From the NCBI RefSeq assembly GCF_003576475.1, contig NZ_QWGR01000002.1, forward strand, positions 248,001 to 312,000: 64,000 nucleotides of DNA. The letters are read 5' to 3'. Below the pieces are notes generated by a model, which saw nothing but the letters and a program-made list of their open reading frames with translations, was not told the origin of the DNA and searched no databases. The stretch comes from Maribellus luteus (GTDB lineage Bacteria; Bacteroidota; Bacteroidia; Bacteroidales; Prolixibacteraceae). This document shows, piece after piece, positions 41,464 to 49,660 of the stretch (the first letter of the stretch is position 1; the number at the start of each line of letters is the position of its first letter). Made by a program: the position numbers and the translations under genes.

Positions 41464-42465
41464 TCACATAAGCTCTTTGTTTTTGGATATTATTACTGTG
41501 GAATAATTTTTTTCGCCCTCAACCTTGTTCATTTTCCCGGGCTTGTAGATTATTTTAATGGCTGGTGAACTTAACTGCAGAAGTTCCAGTACCCGGTTCA
41601 ACGGTTCGTTTTCGAATGTTGTACTGAATTTGTATTTCTTTAACTCGTCGTTTGTGATGATCACTTTAACACCGTACCAGCGTTCGAGTAATGTGGCCAC
41701 TTCTTCGAGTGGCGTATCGTCCAGCACAAGGATGTTTTTGTGCCACGATATTTGAGCGTCGATGTTGCCCGGTATTGCTTTTAAATTCTTTGAATTTTTT
41801 TCTACCTCGTAGTGATCGCCGGGCTTCATTTCAACCGTATTCGATTGGTTTGCCTGATCCACCGCACTGAATTTAACCGAGCCTTCCTGCAGGGCCACAG
41901 CCACCACCTCTTCTTCGGGGTAGGCTTTTACATTAAACCGTGTTCCGGTTACTTCAATACTTGTATTGGCAGCAGTTACGATGAAAGGTGAGTTTTTGTT
42001 CGAGGCCACATCCAGAAATGCTTCTCCTTCAAGGTATATCTTCCTGTTTTGCTGAACAAACGGAACTTCGTATCTGAGCAAACTCTCGGCATTGAGCCAT
42101 ACTTTTGTCCCGTCAGGAAGTATTACATGCGATCGCATTCCCACCGGGCTGTTAAATTGCTGTTCTGCAAACTCTTGTTTTACCTCGGTTTTAGAGAGCT
42201 GTTTTTGTATGCTCCAGGCTGAATAAATAAGCAAGGGTATGGCAAGAACTGCCGCGACTTTGGTTAGCTGTTGAACCAACTGTTTGACCTTGTCTTTTTT
42301 TCGGGTGCGGATCATTACCTTTTTAAAGGCAAAATCCACGTCAATGTCATCTGTCATGCCAGCCATCACTGCGGCCTGCATTTCTTTCTCCTCCTTCGAA
42401 ATTTCCCGGTTAAATGCCAGGTATTGTGAAAGCTGTTCGTCCTTGTGTAATGATTCTTTCTTCAA
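41464..42465 (-). CDS. FecR-family anti-sigma factor
   Basis: A 333-residue inner-membrane anti-sigma factor. A cytoplasmic N-terminal domain (about 1-80) binds the sigma factor. One helix (VLAIPLLIYSAWS) lies near residues 86-102. The FecR periplasmic domain at about 125-225 shows SHVILPDGTKVWLNAESLLR and VTGTRFNVKAYPEEEVVAVA. A DUF4974 C-terminal domain (about 250-320) shows LDDTPLEEVATLLERWYGVK. It contacts the SusC STN domain. Lies between sigma factor and SusC genes. Confidence 0.93.
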   Translation of the reverse strand: MKKESLHKDEQLSQYLAFNREISKEEKEMQAAVMAGMTDDIDVDFAFKKVMIRTRKKDKVKQLVQQLTKVAAVLAIPLLIYSAWSIQKQLSKTEVKQEFAEQQFNSPVGMRSHVILPDGTKVWLNAESLLRYEVPFVQQNRKIYLEGEAFLDVASNKNSPFIVTAANTSIEVTGTRFNVKAYPEEEVVAVALQEGSVKFSAVDQANQSNTVEMKPGDHYEVEKNSKNLKAIPGNIDAQISWHKNILVLDDTPLEEVATLLERWYGVKVIITNDELKKYKFSTTFENEPLNRVLELLQLSSPAIKIIYKPGKMNKVEGEKNYSTVIISKNKELM

Positions 42466-42565
42466 TTTTCCTCCGCTGATAAATATCTGTTATCTCCCTT
42501 TTGTTGTCTTTAATACAATCGAGCAAAGAAAAACACGTAGTCGGGTATGTATTTTTTTTTGAATG

Positions 42566-43159
42566 TCAGAAAAACAGGAGCAGGGTAAGGTAATTTTGAA
42601 GCTCTTTTCTCAGGATCTTCAATGCATTGGAAATTTGAGTCTCCACTGTACGTTTTGACAGTTCAAGAGAAAGTGCAATTTCGTCGTTCGATAAACCTTT
42701 GAAACGGCTAAGGGTAAAAATTTCAGCAGTTCGGGGAGGAAGTTTGGTAAAGGCCAGTTTAAGTTTTTGCTGAAGTTCTGTGTCGGTGTAAATATCGGGG
42801 TTGTATCGCATCTCCGACTCCATTTGCCGTTTAAGTTCTTCAATAACGTTCTTTTTTACCTGCACACTTTTTAAGAAGTTGATGGAGCGGTTTTTAACCG
42901 ATGTGAAAAGGTAGTTTTTTAGTGGATTGTCTGATTTTAAGGAATGCCGGTTTTCCCAGAGACGTACAAAAAAGTCCTGAACAAGTTCTTCCGCTTCGTC
43001 TTTATTGATTACAATATTCGATGCAAAAACAACCAGTCCGGGATAATAGTATTTGAATAAAAGTTCAAATGCAGTGGTGTCTCCCTGTTGCATTCGTTCT
43101 ACCAGTATTCGTTCTTCAATCCCTCCTATTTTTATTGAAATGCTGACAGCTTTCTCCAT
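42566..43159 (-). CDS. ECF RNA polymerase sigma factor (Bacteroidota FecI-like)
   Basis: A 197-residue sigma factor. Region 2 spans about 30-95 (FELLFKYYYPGLVVFASNIV; AEELVQDFFVRLWENRHSL). Region 4 spans about 130-185 (LPPRTAEIFTLSRFKGLSND, EIALSLELSKRTVETQISNA). It probably activates the SusCD operon when FecR receives the signal from SusC. It is the first gene of the locus; the 100-bp leader contains no clear promoter I can define. Confidence 0.93.
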   Translation of the reverse strand: MEKAVSISIKIGGIEERILVERMQQGDTTAFELLFKYYYPGLVVFASNIVINKDEAEELVQDFFVRLWENRHSLKSDNPLKNYLFTSVKNRSINFLKSVQVKKNVIEELKRQMESEMRYNPDIYTDTELQQKLKLAFTKLPPRTAEIFTLSRFKGLSNDEIALSLELSKRTVETQISNALKILRKELQNYLTLLLFF

Positions 43160-43354
43160 GATAAATTAGGTTCGGCGGAGGTAAAGGTAAAAATATTTTC
43201 TGGCAAACAACCGGGCTGTTTTTTGATCGGATCTTATTTGTCGGCAGTAGTGCAATGTGTCGAATTTCCTTAATTCGGGGGTACTTTGGCTCTTCTTTTT
43301 CTTGTCTTACTGTTTGGTGAATGAAGGCGTCTTGTTTGTTCTGCGCTGGCCCAT

Positions 43355-43386
43355 AAAAAAGGCAGTCCGTTCACTAACGGACTGCC
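43355..43386 (-). terminator. intrinsic terminator of the DUF4382 gene
   Basis: Read leftward: GGCAGTCCGTT, loop AGTG, AACGGACTGCC, then six T. An 11-bp perfect stem, 77 bp after the stop codon. The rest of the gap 43160-43462 shows no gene. Confidence 0.85.
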
Positions 43387-43462
43387 GAGCATTAAACCTC
43401 AAGTCATTATCACAATTGTTTGTGAGCAACATGACAATGCCTCATTCGTAAATGAACCTGGT

Positions 43463-44323
43463 TTATTGTACAGGATTAAGTTGAATATCTACCACCGTCG
43501 CATTTCCTTCGGTAACTCCCACATTCCAGACCGTATCTGTTTGGTAGCCTTCCAACTCGGTGGTGAGGTAATACGTGCCTGACAAGAGTCCGATGATTTT
43601 GTACTTACCGGCCTCGTCGCTAAACGAAGACGTAATCAAACTATCTGTTTCCATGCCTTCAAGGGGCATCCATACTTTTACAGAAGCATTTTCGAGGGCT
43701 ACACTGGCTGTATCGCTTACTGTACCTTCAATACGGCCGGCTTTGCCTAACATTACACAACGTACTACGGGCTTAAAGTTAAAGCCGTTGATGTGTCCGC
43801 CCTGCCAGTTTCCTTTAACAACAAACGATTTGCTCACATCGAAGTCGAGCAGCACGTCGGCTGTTTCTCCGCCACTGATTTCAAGGGCCGGTTCAATCTT
43901 GATCTTTAACCCGCTGGAAGATCCGCTGGGAACCTTCAGATCGAATTCGGTTGCATCTTTCATCACCACTTTCGACTCACTCACGTGCATCCTGATCTGG
44001 TCGTAGGTTCCGGCTTCCAAATCAACAGAGGCCAGTATTTCGGTCACTCCGTTTGAAAGCGTCAGCAGATCAATTTCCATGGGTTCCTCGGTCAGGACAA
44101 TAAAATCTGATCCGCTTGAATCAGTTTCCTGTTTCCTGATTTCTACTTTGTCAATGGTTACGTATGTTTCAGCAATCAGGTCAACCGGGAAGGGAGCGTC
44201 GGTCAGATAGATGTTCACTTTTCCTTTGCCGGCCTCAATGCCGCTTGTGTCATCATCGTTACACGCAACCATTAAAATAATCCCTAAAACAAACGTACTT
44301 AACACTAATCCAATTCTCTTCAT
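43463..44323 (-). CDS. DUF4382 lipoprotein
   Basis: A 286-residue lipoprotein. The lipobox is GIILMVACNDDD (Cys about residue 21). The DUF4382 domain (about 33-190) opens with GKVNIYLTDAPFPVDLIAET and contains DLLTLSNGVTEILASVDLEA, both typical. A second, carboxypeptidase-regulatory-like domain fills about 200-285 (GRIEGTVSDTASVALENASV...GTYYLTTELEGYQTDT). The pairing is common in Bacteroidota; the function is unknown, likely surface or periplasmic ligand binding. It stands alone, with a terminator. Confidence 0.88.
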   Translation of the reverse strand: MKRIGLVLSTFVLGIILMVACNDDDTSGIEAGKGKVNIYLTDAPFPVDLIAETYVTIDKVEIRKQETDSSGSDFIVLTEEPMEIDLLTLSNGVTEILASVDLEAGTYDQIRMHVSESKVVMKDATEFDLKVPSGSSSGLKIKIEPALEISGGETADVLLDFDVSKSFVVKGNWQGGHINGFNFKPVVRCVMLGKAGRIEGTVSDTASVALENASVKVWMPLEGMETDSLITSSFSDEAGKYKIIGLLSGTYYLTTELEGYQTDTVWNVGVTEGNATVVDIQLNPVQ

Positions 44324-44473
44324 GGGTTCTGCTTTTTAATTATAGTTTATAACAAATGTGTTGTTTTCCTGTTTTCAGCCCATTGTTGCTGGCTGTATAT
44401 ATAACAAGTTTGTAAAAGTGAAGTTGAAGGGTGCAACCTCTGTTGCATTCCCTCAACTTCTTGCAAACCTATT

Positions 44474-45388
44474 TTATTTTACTTCAATTACGGCGTATTT
44501 CGATATTTTCCAGAACTCATCGGGGTTGTCGATCTGCAGGTAAGCGATCATTCCGTCTTCCTCTACGAAAGAGTAAGAACTATCCGGATGTTCTGAAATT
44601 ACCTTTGCTTTGTGCGAAAACAGCGGGATGGTTTTTGTATCCTGGATATTCAACTCGGTGAAATAATCATCCGCAAAATTTTCCTGAATTGCCGTGTGTT
44701 TTCCGATGCCCAGGAAGCCACCATCTTTGGTAAGCACGCCTTTGTCTCTGAGTTCTTTGTAAGTTCCGTAGGCAATGTGTGCTTTGTTCAGTTCGCCGAT
44801 CTGCTCTTCAATCACCTGTTCCTTTATTTGCAGGGTATCGGCTTTTTTGGTGAGTTCGCTTTCCATTACATTCATTTGCTCGCTCATGTTGGCCAGCAAA
44901 ATGTTTTTTTCCTGCAGTTGCTGCTGAAGGTGGGCAATCTCGTTGTTCTGGTCTTCGATGCTCTGGTTGAGGGCAGCAATTTTCTTTTTGAATGAACTTA
45001 GTTCAATACCCGATTTTTTGAGTTTCTTTTCCAGCTGGGCAATGTGTTCGCTGCTTTTTTCAAGCATTTCGTTCATCATTTTAATGTCGTCAACAATTAC
45101 TTGCTTCTGATCGCGCCCGCCTTCACGTTCTGTTTCCAGCGAAAGTTGCTGGCGTTTCTCTTTGATGAATTTCAGGTTGTCCTCGATTTCATTAAACGCA
45201 GTCATCAGCTCGTTTACCATCGAGTCGCGTTCCTGAAGTTCGCTATTCATACTTTGTTTGTCGGCTTGAAGAGTGTTGATCTCCTGGCTCTTTTTTTGGT
45301 AAATGGATACCCCTGTATAAATGGCAACTGCCAGCATAGCCGCCACCAGTAGTAGGCCTGCTATTTGTGATTTTTTCATTTTTTCCAT
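44474..45388 (-). CDS. membrane-anchored coiled-coil protein, probable sigma-54 target
   Basis: A 304-residue protein. One N-terminal helix (QIAGLLLVAAMLAVAIYTGV) is followed by a long coiled coil (about 30-205; Glu, Lys, Gln and Leu in heptads such as LQADKQSMNSELQERDSMVN). A small C-terminal beta-like domain (about 215-304) ends in EDGMIAYLQIDNPDEFWKIS. An alternative start is 3 codons on (MKKSQ). A -24/-12 promoter and two dyad sites lie just upstream, after the NtrC-type gene, so this is the most likely target of that activator. No family recognised; it resembles envelope-stress or cell-shape scaffolds only in outline. Confidence 0.8.
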   Translation of the reverse strand: MEKMKKSQIAGLLLVAAMLAVAIYTGVSIYQKKSQEINTLQADKQSMNSELQERDSMVNELMTAFNEIEDNLKFIKEKRQQLSLETEREGGRDQKQVIVDDIKMMNEMLEKSSEHIAQLEKKLKKSGIELSSFKKKIAALNQSIEDQNNEIAHLQQQLQEKNILLANMSEQMNVMESELTKKADTLQIKEQVIEEQIGELNKAHIAYGTYKELRDKGVLTKDGGFLGIGKHTAIQENFADDYFTELNIQDTKTIPLFSHKAKVISEHPDSSYSFVEEDGMIAYLQIDNPDEFWKISKYAVIEVK

Positions 45389-45433
45389 GACTTAATCTCC
45401 TATCGTTTTGAATTGATTGATATGCTCCTATAT

Positions 45434-45450
45434 AGCCAAGTGTTGTGCCA
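45434..45450 (-). promoter_or_regulatory. candidate sigma-54 promoter of the coiled-coil gene
   Basis: Read leftward, TGGCACAACACTTGGCT: a perfect TGGCAC -24 element, five bases, then TTGG in place of TTGC. The spacing between the two elements is canonical. The predicted start near 45423 leaves a 35-nt leader before the ATG. The adjacent gene encodes a GAFTGA-type sigma-54 activator. An inverted pair TCCTATCGTTT (45398-45408) and AAACGATAGGA (45469-45479) frames the promoter. Confidence 0.7.
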
Positions 45451-45516
45451 GAGTAGAGGCCGCTTTGTAAACGATAGGAAATCAGTAGATTGAGAAAAGT
45501 GCGGCAGGTTTGTTTT

Positions 45517-45550
45517 CTATCACATTGATAGCCGATTATCAAAATGATAA
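45517..45550. promoter_or_regulatory. two dyad upstream activator sites
   Basis: CTATCA-CAT-TGATAG (45517-45531) and TTATCA-AAA-TGATAA (45536-45550) are two perfect 15-bp dyads of the form YTATCA-N3-TGATAR, centres 19 bp apart. They lie 67 bp upstream of the -24 element, in the gap right after the activator gene. That is the usual position for the enhancer sites of NtrC-type proteins. Confidence 0.65.
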
Positions 45551-45559
45551 AAACCGGGT

Positions 45560-46906
45560 TTATTCTTCCTCTTTCAGCATGCGGTAAATGGTGGCAACGC
45601 CAACACCCAGTTTGTCGGCTACTATTTTGGGTTTGTTGTCGTACTGTTCCATTAGTTTTTTTACCAGGCAGAGGTTGTATTCGCGCAGGGTCATGCCTTC
45701 CGAGTAAAGGCTTTCCAGGCTTGCCGAATCATCCATCATAAGGTGTTCGGCAAGTATCTCGCTGCCGTCGGCGAGGGTGGCGGCCAGTTCAATAACCGAT
45801 TTCAATTCGCGCACATTCCCCGGGAAGGGGTACGATAACAGTTTGCGCGAAGCAGAAGCCCCCAGCGTTTTGGGCTCCAGCTTATTTTCCTTGCAAAAGG
45901 TGGCAATAAAGTTTTTAGCGAGCAATATTACATCGTTGCCACGGTCGCGCAGCGGCGGAAGATCAATCGGAAGTCCGTACAAACGATAGTAAAGATCTTG
46001 CCGGAAGGTTCCCTTTTTTACTTCTTCCAGCAGGTTTTTGTTGGTAGCCATAATAATGCGGCAATCAATTTTAACCGTTTGGTTGCTGCCAACACGTATG
46101 ATCTCTTTTTCCTGCAAGGCCCTGAGTAACTTTGCCTGCAGCGAAATTTCCATTTCGGCAATTTCATCGAGAAACAAGGTGCCGCCGTTGGCTTCCTCAA
46201 ATTTTCCGATACGGCGGGCAGCTGCTCCGGTAAAGGCGCCTTTTTCGTGTCCGAACAATTCGCTTTCCACCAAATCTTTCGGGATGGCAGCCATGTTTAC
46301 CGCCACAAAAGGTTTTTTGGCCCGTTGCGAGTTGTAGTGAATGGCCTTTGCCACCAGTTCTTTGCCCGTGCCTGTTTCGCCGGTTACCGAAACCGTTACA
46401 TTGGTGCGGGTGGCTTTTTCAATTAAATCGAATATTTTTTGGGTGGCCGGACTGTTCCCTACAATTGTATTCTGGTAGCTGTATTTTTGACGGACTTCCT
46501 TGCGAAGCGTTTTTATTTCGTCTTTTAATTTGAACTCCTTCCGTATGTTACTGACCGTGTTGAGAAGTCTTTCCCGAATGTCTTTCGATTTTACGATGTA
46601 ATCATAAGCGCCGTGTTTCAGCAGGTCTACCACTACCTCAATGTCTTCCTGTTCCGAGATCAGGATTACCTGAATATCCTCGTCCCTTTCTTTTACCTGT
46701 TTGAGCACTTCCAGGCCTTTCATATCGGGCAGGCGGTAGTCGAGTGTAATCACATCGGGTTGCTGGTGTAGTTGTGCCAAACAGCTTTTCCCATCTGCAA
46801 ACGACTGGATCTCATAGTCGGGGTTCAGCGATAAATTGTGAACCAGCAAGCGGTTGTACCACTCGTCGTCTTCTACTACAAATATTTTGAATGTTTTTGA
46901 TTCCAT
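45560..46906 (-). CDS. NtrC-family sigma-54-dependent response regulator
   Basis: A 448-residue activator. I start at the ATG at 46906, which gives MESKTFKIFVVEDDEWYNRL. The receiver domain (about 7-120) has the phosphorylation Asp in VITLDYRLPDMKG. The AAA+ domain (about 145-365) has GETGTGKELVAKAIH (Walker A), GHEKGAFTGAAAR (sigma-54 contact loop) and GTLFLDEIAEM (Walker B). A Fis-type helix-turn-helix at about 405-445 shows KIVADKLGVGVATIYRML. The partner kinase is the gene immediately upstream. The dyads and -24/-12 promoter downstream of its stop identify a probable target. Confidence 0.95.
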   Translation of the reverse strand: MESKTFKIFVVEDDEWYNRLLVHNLSLNPDYEIQSFADGKSCLAQLHQQPDVITLDYRLPDMKGLEVLKQVKERDEDIQVILISEQEDIEVVVDLLKHGAYDYIVKSKDIRERLLNTVSNIRKEFKLKDEIKTLRKEVRQKYSYQNTIVGNSPATQKIFDLIEKATRTNVTVSVTGETGTGKELVAKAIHYNSQRAKKPFVAVNMAAIPKDLVESELFGHEKGAFTGAAARRIGKFEEANGGTLFLDEIAEMEISLQAKLLRALQEKEIIRVGSNQTVKIDCRIIMATNKNLLEEVKKGTFRQDLYYRLYGLPIDLPPLRDRGNDVILLAKNFIATFCKENKLEPKTLGASASRKLLSYPFPGNVRELKSVIELAATLADGSEILAEHLMMDDSASLESLYSEGMTLREYNLCLVKKLMEQYDNKPKIVADKLGVGVATIYRMLKEEE

Positions 46907-46984
46907 ATCGTTCAAAAGGTATCTGGCATTGTTGTGCAGAACAAAATTATCCAATATCCCGCACTGCACAACGAAAAGTTGGCA

Positions 46985-49384
46985 TCAATCTGTAAAATTA
47001 TTCTCCAGTAGGTTTTGCAGGTGTGTATTCAGAATGTTGATTTCGTTTCCGAGCCGGGCAAACTGGGCTTCAATCTGCGGCTTTCCGGCAGAAGATTCAG
47101 CCAGTTGCTGCAAGGTTTTTACGGTGTTGTAAACGGGCATGATGTTCATGTGTTTTACCGGCGCAGCCATTTTGTGCGCCAGGTCGGCCACCGTTTGCCA
47201 TTTTTGCTGGTCTATACCGTCTTTGATTTTTTTGAGGTTGCTTTGGCTGGAATTCATAAATATCCGGATCATTTCTTTCAGGAATACTTTGTCTCCATTG
47301 GCCATGTTCATTAGCTCTTCAATATCGGGCTGAAACGATTGCTCTTCCTCTTTCTTTTTCGGATGAATCACTGCGCTGTTTGCCAGGGTTTGGGTGATAA
47401 TCGCGTAAAGATCGGCTTCTTTAAAAGGTTTTTCCAGAAAAGCATCAAATATTTGGACCAGGCCTGGCTGGCTTTTATTGGCCGACAGGGCGATGACTTT
47501 TGTTGTAATTCCTTTTTCTTTTAATAATCCAGCGGCCTCAATGCCATTCAGAACCGGCATGCGGATGTCCATCATTATTAAACGGTACGAAGTTTTGACG
47601 GCCATTTCAACCGCTTGCTGTCCGTTTTCCGCTTCGTCGAATTCTATTTCCCATTTCCCCAAAATATTTTTTAGCAGGTGGCGGTTGAACTCCTCGTCGT
47701 CCACAATCAGCACCTTTCCTCCTTTTAGCTGTTCCGGTGCCGGAAAGCTTTCGCTGGTCTGAACGATATTGGCCGGATTTCCTTTTCGGTAGGGGATGGC
47801 GACCGTAAACGTAGTGCCAACTCCGGGCTGGCTTTTTAATGAAATAGTTCCGTCGAGAAGCGCCACCAGTTTTTTCACGATGTAAAGACCCAATCCAGTG
47901 CCCCCGGCTTTTTTATTGGCATCCGTATCCAACTGAACAAAGTCGTCGAATATTCTTTCCCGGTTTTCTTCCGAAATTCCGATTCCCGTATCGGTTACTT
48001 CAAACCTGAGCCATTCTTTATTTCCCTCGCTGGCAAGAGAAGCTTTTAAAACGACCGAACCTTTGTCGGTAAATTTGATGGCATTGGTAACCAGGTTGCT
48101 GAGGATCTGTTTGAGACGGGTTTCATCGTTGTAAATAACCAGGTCTGCTGTATTCCCTTTGTCAAGCGACAGTTGAATGCCTTTGGCGTTGGCTGCTTCT
48201 CGGTTGAATAATTCAATTTTTTCCAGCAGGTCGTCCAAATAGAAATCGACAGGCTGAAGTTGAATTCGCTGGTTTTCGATCCGGGTGAAATCAAAGGTGT
48301 CGTTGACCAAGTCGATTAAATGCCGCGTTGATTTATGGATCACCTCCAGGTCTTTTCTGTTTTTATCATCGGGTTTTCGCAGTAAAAGTTGTTCCGATAA
48401 GCCATAAATAGCGTTGATCGGAGTCCTCATTTCGTGACTGACGGTAGCCACAAAAAGTTCCTTGGTGCGCGCCAGCTGCTCTGCGTGGTTTTTGGCTTCC
48501 TGGAGAGCCTTTTGGTACGATCTTGATTTGCGCAGGTCTCTGAAGAACAGGGCCAGCGTCAGGAACATGAGCAAAAGAACCGTGAGCGCAAAAAGAGTGA
48601 GTCGTTTGTAGGTTTGGGAGGCCAGCAAATCGGCTTGCTGTGTTTTCAGGAGCAGGCTCTGTTGTTCTTGCCGTTCGAGCTTTGAAATGACTCCTGCCAG
48701 CGCATTGTTGATCTCCAGGTTTTTTTGCATCAGCGCAGTCTCGCGAGCCGTTAATGCCTTGTTTCGCGCGGCTATTTCTTTTTCCAGTTCGGCAATTTCG
48801 TCGCGCATCGATTGCTGCTCAACCGTTCTGTCGACAATAATCGGTTGCGGAGGTTCGGGCTTCTTTCCCAGCAGGCGTTTAAAAAAGCCTACTTTTTTAG
48901 CCTCCTGAAAATGGATCGTGTCTTTTGCCACTTCCATGGTATCCAGCTTGTCGAAATACTGGGTAAAGGTTTCGTGTTCGTCCTCTTTCGAAAGGTGGAG
49001 GTTCAGTATGTTTTTCCAAATCAGTAGTTTTTGGCGGGAGAGAACCAGAAGCGAATCGACTGATCCGCGCGCAGCAGTGTCGGAAATGGCATAGTGTTGC
49101 AGCTCGCTCAGTTTATCGTCGATTGTGTTGTTTAGCTCGTAATAAGTTTCAAGGTATGTTTTGCTTTTACTGAGCGAATAAAGTTTTACCGAATTCTCGA
49201 CGTCACCCAGGTTGGCATGCAGGTCTTTTACCATAATTAGCTTATAGTCGGGCCGGGCTTCGCTTAGCCACGAGTCCACAATTTCAGAGAGACTCTTGTA
49301 AACCATATTCCCGGAAAGCACAATCAGCGCCAGCATCACCACTGTGATGAGGATAATGGGTATTTCAATTTTAGTTTTTCGCAT
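46985..49384 (-). CDS. hybrid sensor histidine kinase with receiver and HPt domains
   Basis: A 799-residue kinase. I start at the ATG at 49384, placing the first helix at about residues 7-29; a second helix near 248-268 encloses a helical sensor region with a coiled coil (about 165-245). HisKA: VSHEMRTPINAIYG, His about residue 317. ATPase: NLVTNAIKFTDKG, FEVTDTGIGIS, GTGLGLYIVKKL. Receiver: VLIVDDEEFNRHLLKNILGK, MMDIRMPVLNG. HPt: VADLAHKMAAPVKHMNI near 735. The internal phosphorelay would pass phosphate to the NtrC-type regulator 78 bp downstream. Confidence 0.93.
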   Translation of the reverse strand: MRKTKIEIPIILITVVMLALIVLSGNMVYKSLSEIVDSWLSEARPDYKLIMVKDLHANLGDVENSVKLYSLSKSKTYLETYYELNNTIDDKLSELQHYAISDTAARGSVDSLLVLSRQKLLIWKNILNLHLSKEDEHETFTQYFDKLDTMEVAKDTIHFQEAKKVGFFKRLLGKKPEPPQPIIVDRTVEQQSMRDEIAELEKEIAARNKALTARETALMQKNLEINNALAGVISKLERQEQQSLLLKTQQADLLASQTYKRLTLFALTVLLLMFLTLALFFRDLRKSRSYQKALQEAKNHAEQLARTKELFVATVSHEMRTPINAIYGLSEQLLLRKPDDKNRKDLEVIHKSTRHLIDLVNDTFDFTRIENQRIQLQPVDFYLDDLLEKIELFNREAANAKGIQLSLDKGNTADLVIYNDETRLKQILSNLVTNAIKFTDKGSVVLKASLASEGNKEWLRFEVTDTGIGISEENRERIFDDFVQLDTDANKKAGGTGLGLYIVKKLVALLDGTISLKSQPGVGTTFTVAIPYRKGNPANIVQTSESFPAPEQLKGGKVLIVDDEEFNRHLLKNILGKWEIEFDEAENGQQAVEMAVKTSYRLIMMDIRMPVLNGIEAAGLLKEKGITTKVIALSANKSQPGLVQIFDAFLEKPFKEADLYAIITQTLANSAVIHPKKKEEEQSFQPDIEELMNMANGDKVFLKEMIRIFMNSSQSNLKKIKDGIDQQKWQTVADLAHKMAAPVKHMNIMPVYNTVKTLQQLAESSAGKPQIEAQFARLGNEINILNTHLQNLLENNFTD

Positions 49385-49591
49385 TAAAAAAAACGGTTTT
49401 GCAGCAACTAATTTAAGCATTAGCTGTCAATTGCCATTTGAATACTGTCTGAATTTCGAAAGTGCTGTGCAGGTATAAACGCGGAAGAGCAAAGCAGATT
49501 GCCTTGAAAAAGAATCGGTTGTGTTAAAAATTCTTTAACGGAGACGGAATCCCAAAAGATTGTTAAATCAATCAGTACAAGATGATTGTTA

Positions 49592-49623
49592 TTTCAGTAA
49601 TGAGTTAAAAAAGGATACTTTTG
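49592..49623 (+). promoter_or_regulatory. promoter of gpmI
   Basis: TACTTTTG (49616-49623) is an exact TAnnTTTG box; TTTC at 49592 stands 20 bp upstream in the -33 place, one mismatch from TTTG. It gives a leader of about 30 nt. Confidence 0.6.
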
Positions 49624-49660
49624 TCCGTTCAAAATTTGATAACTATAAAAACAGAATAAA

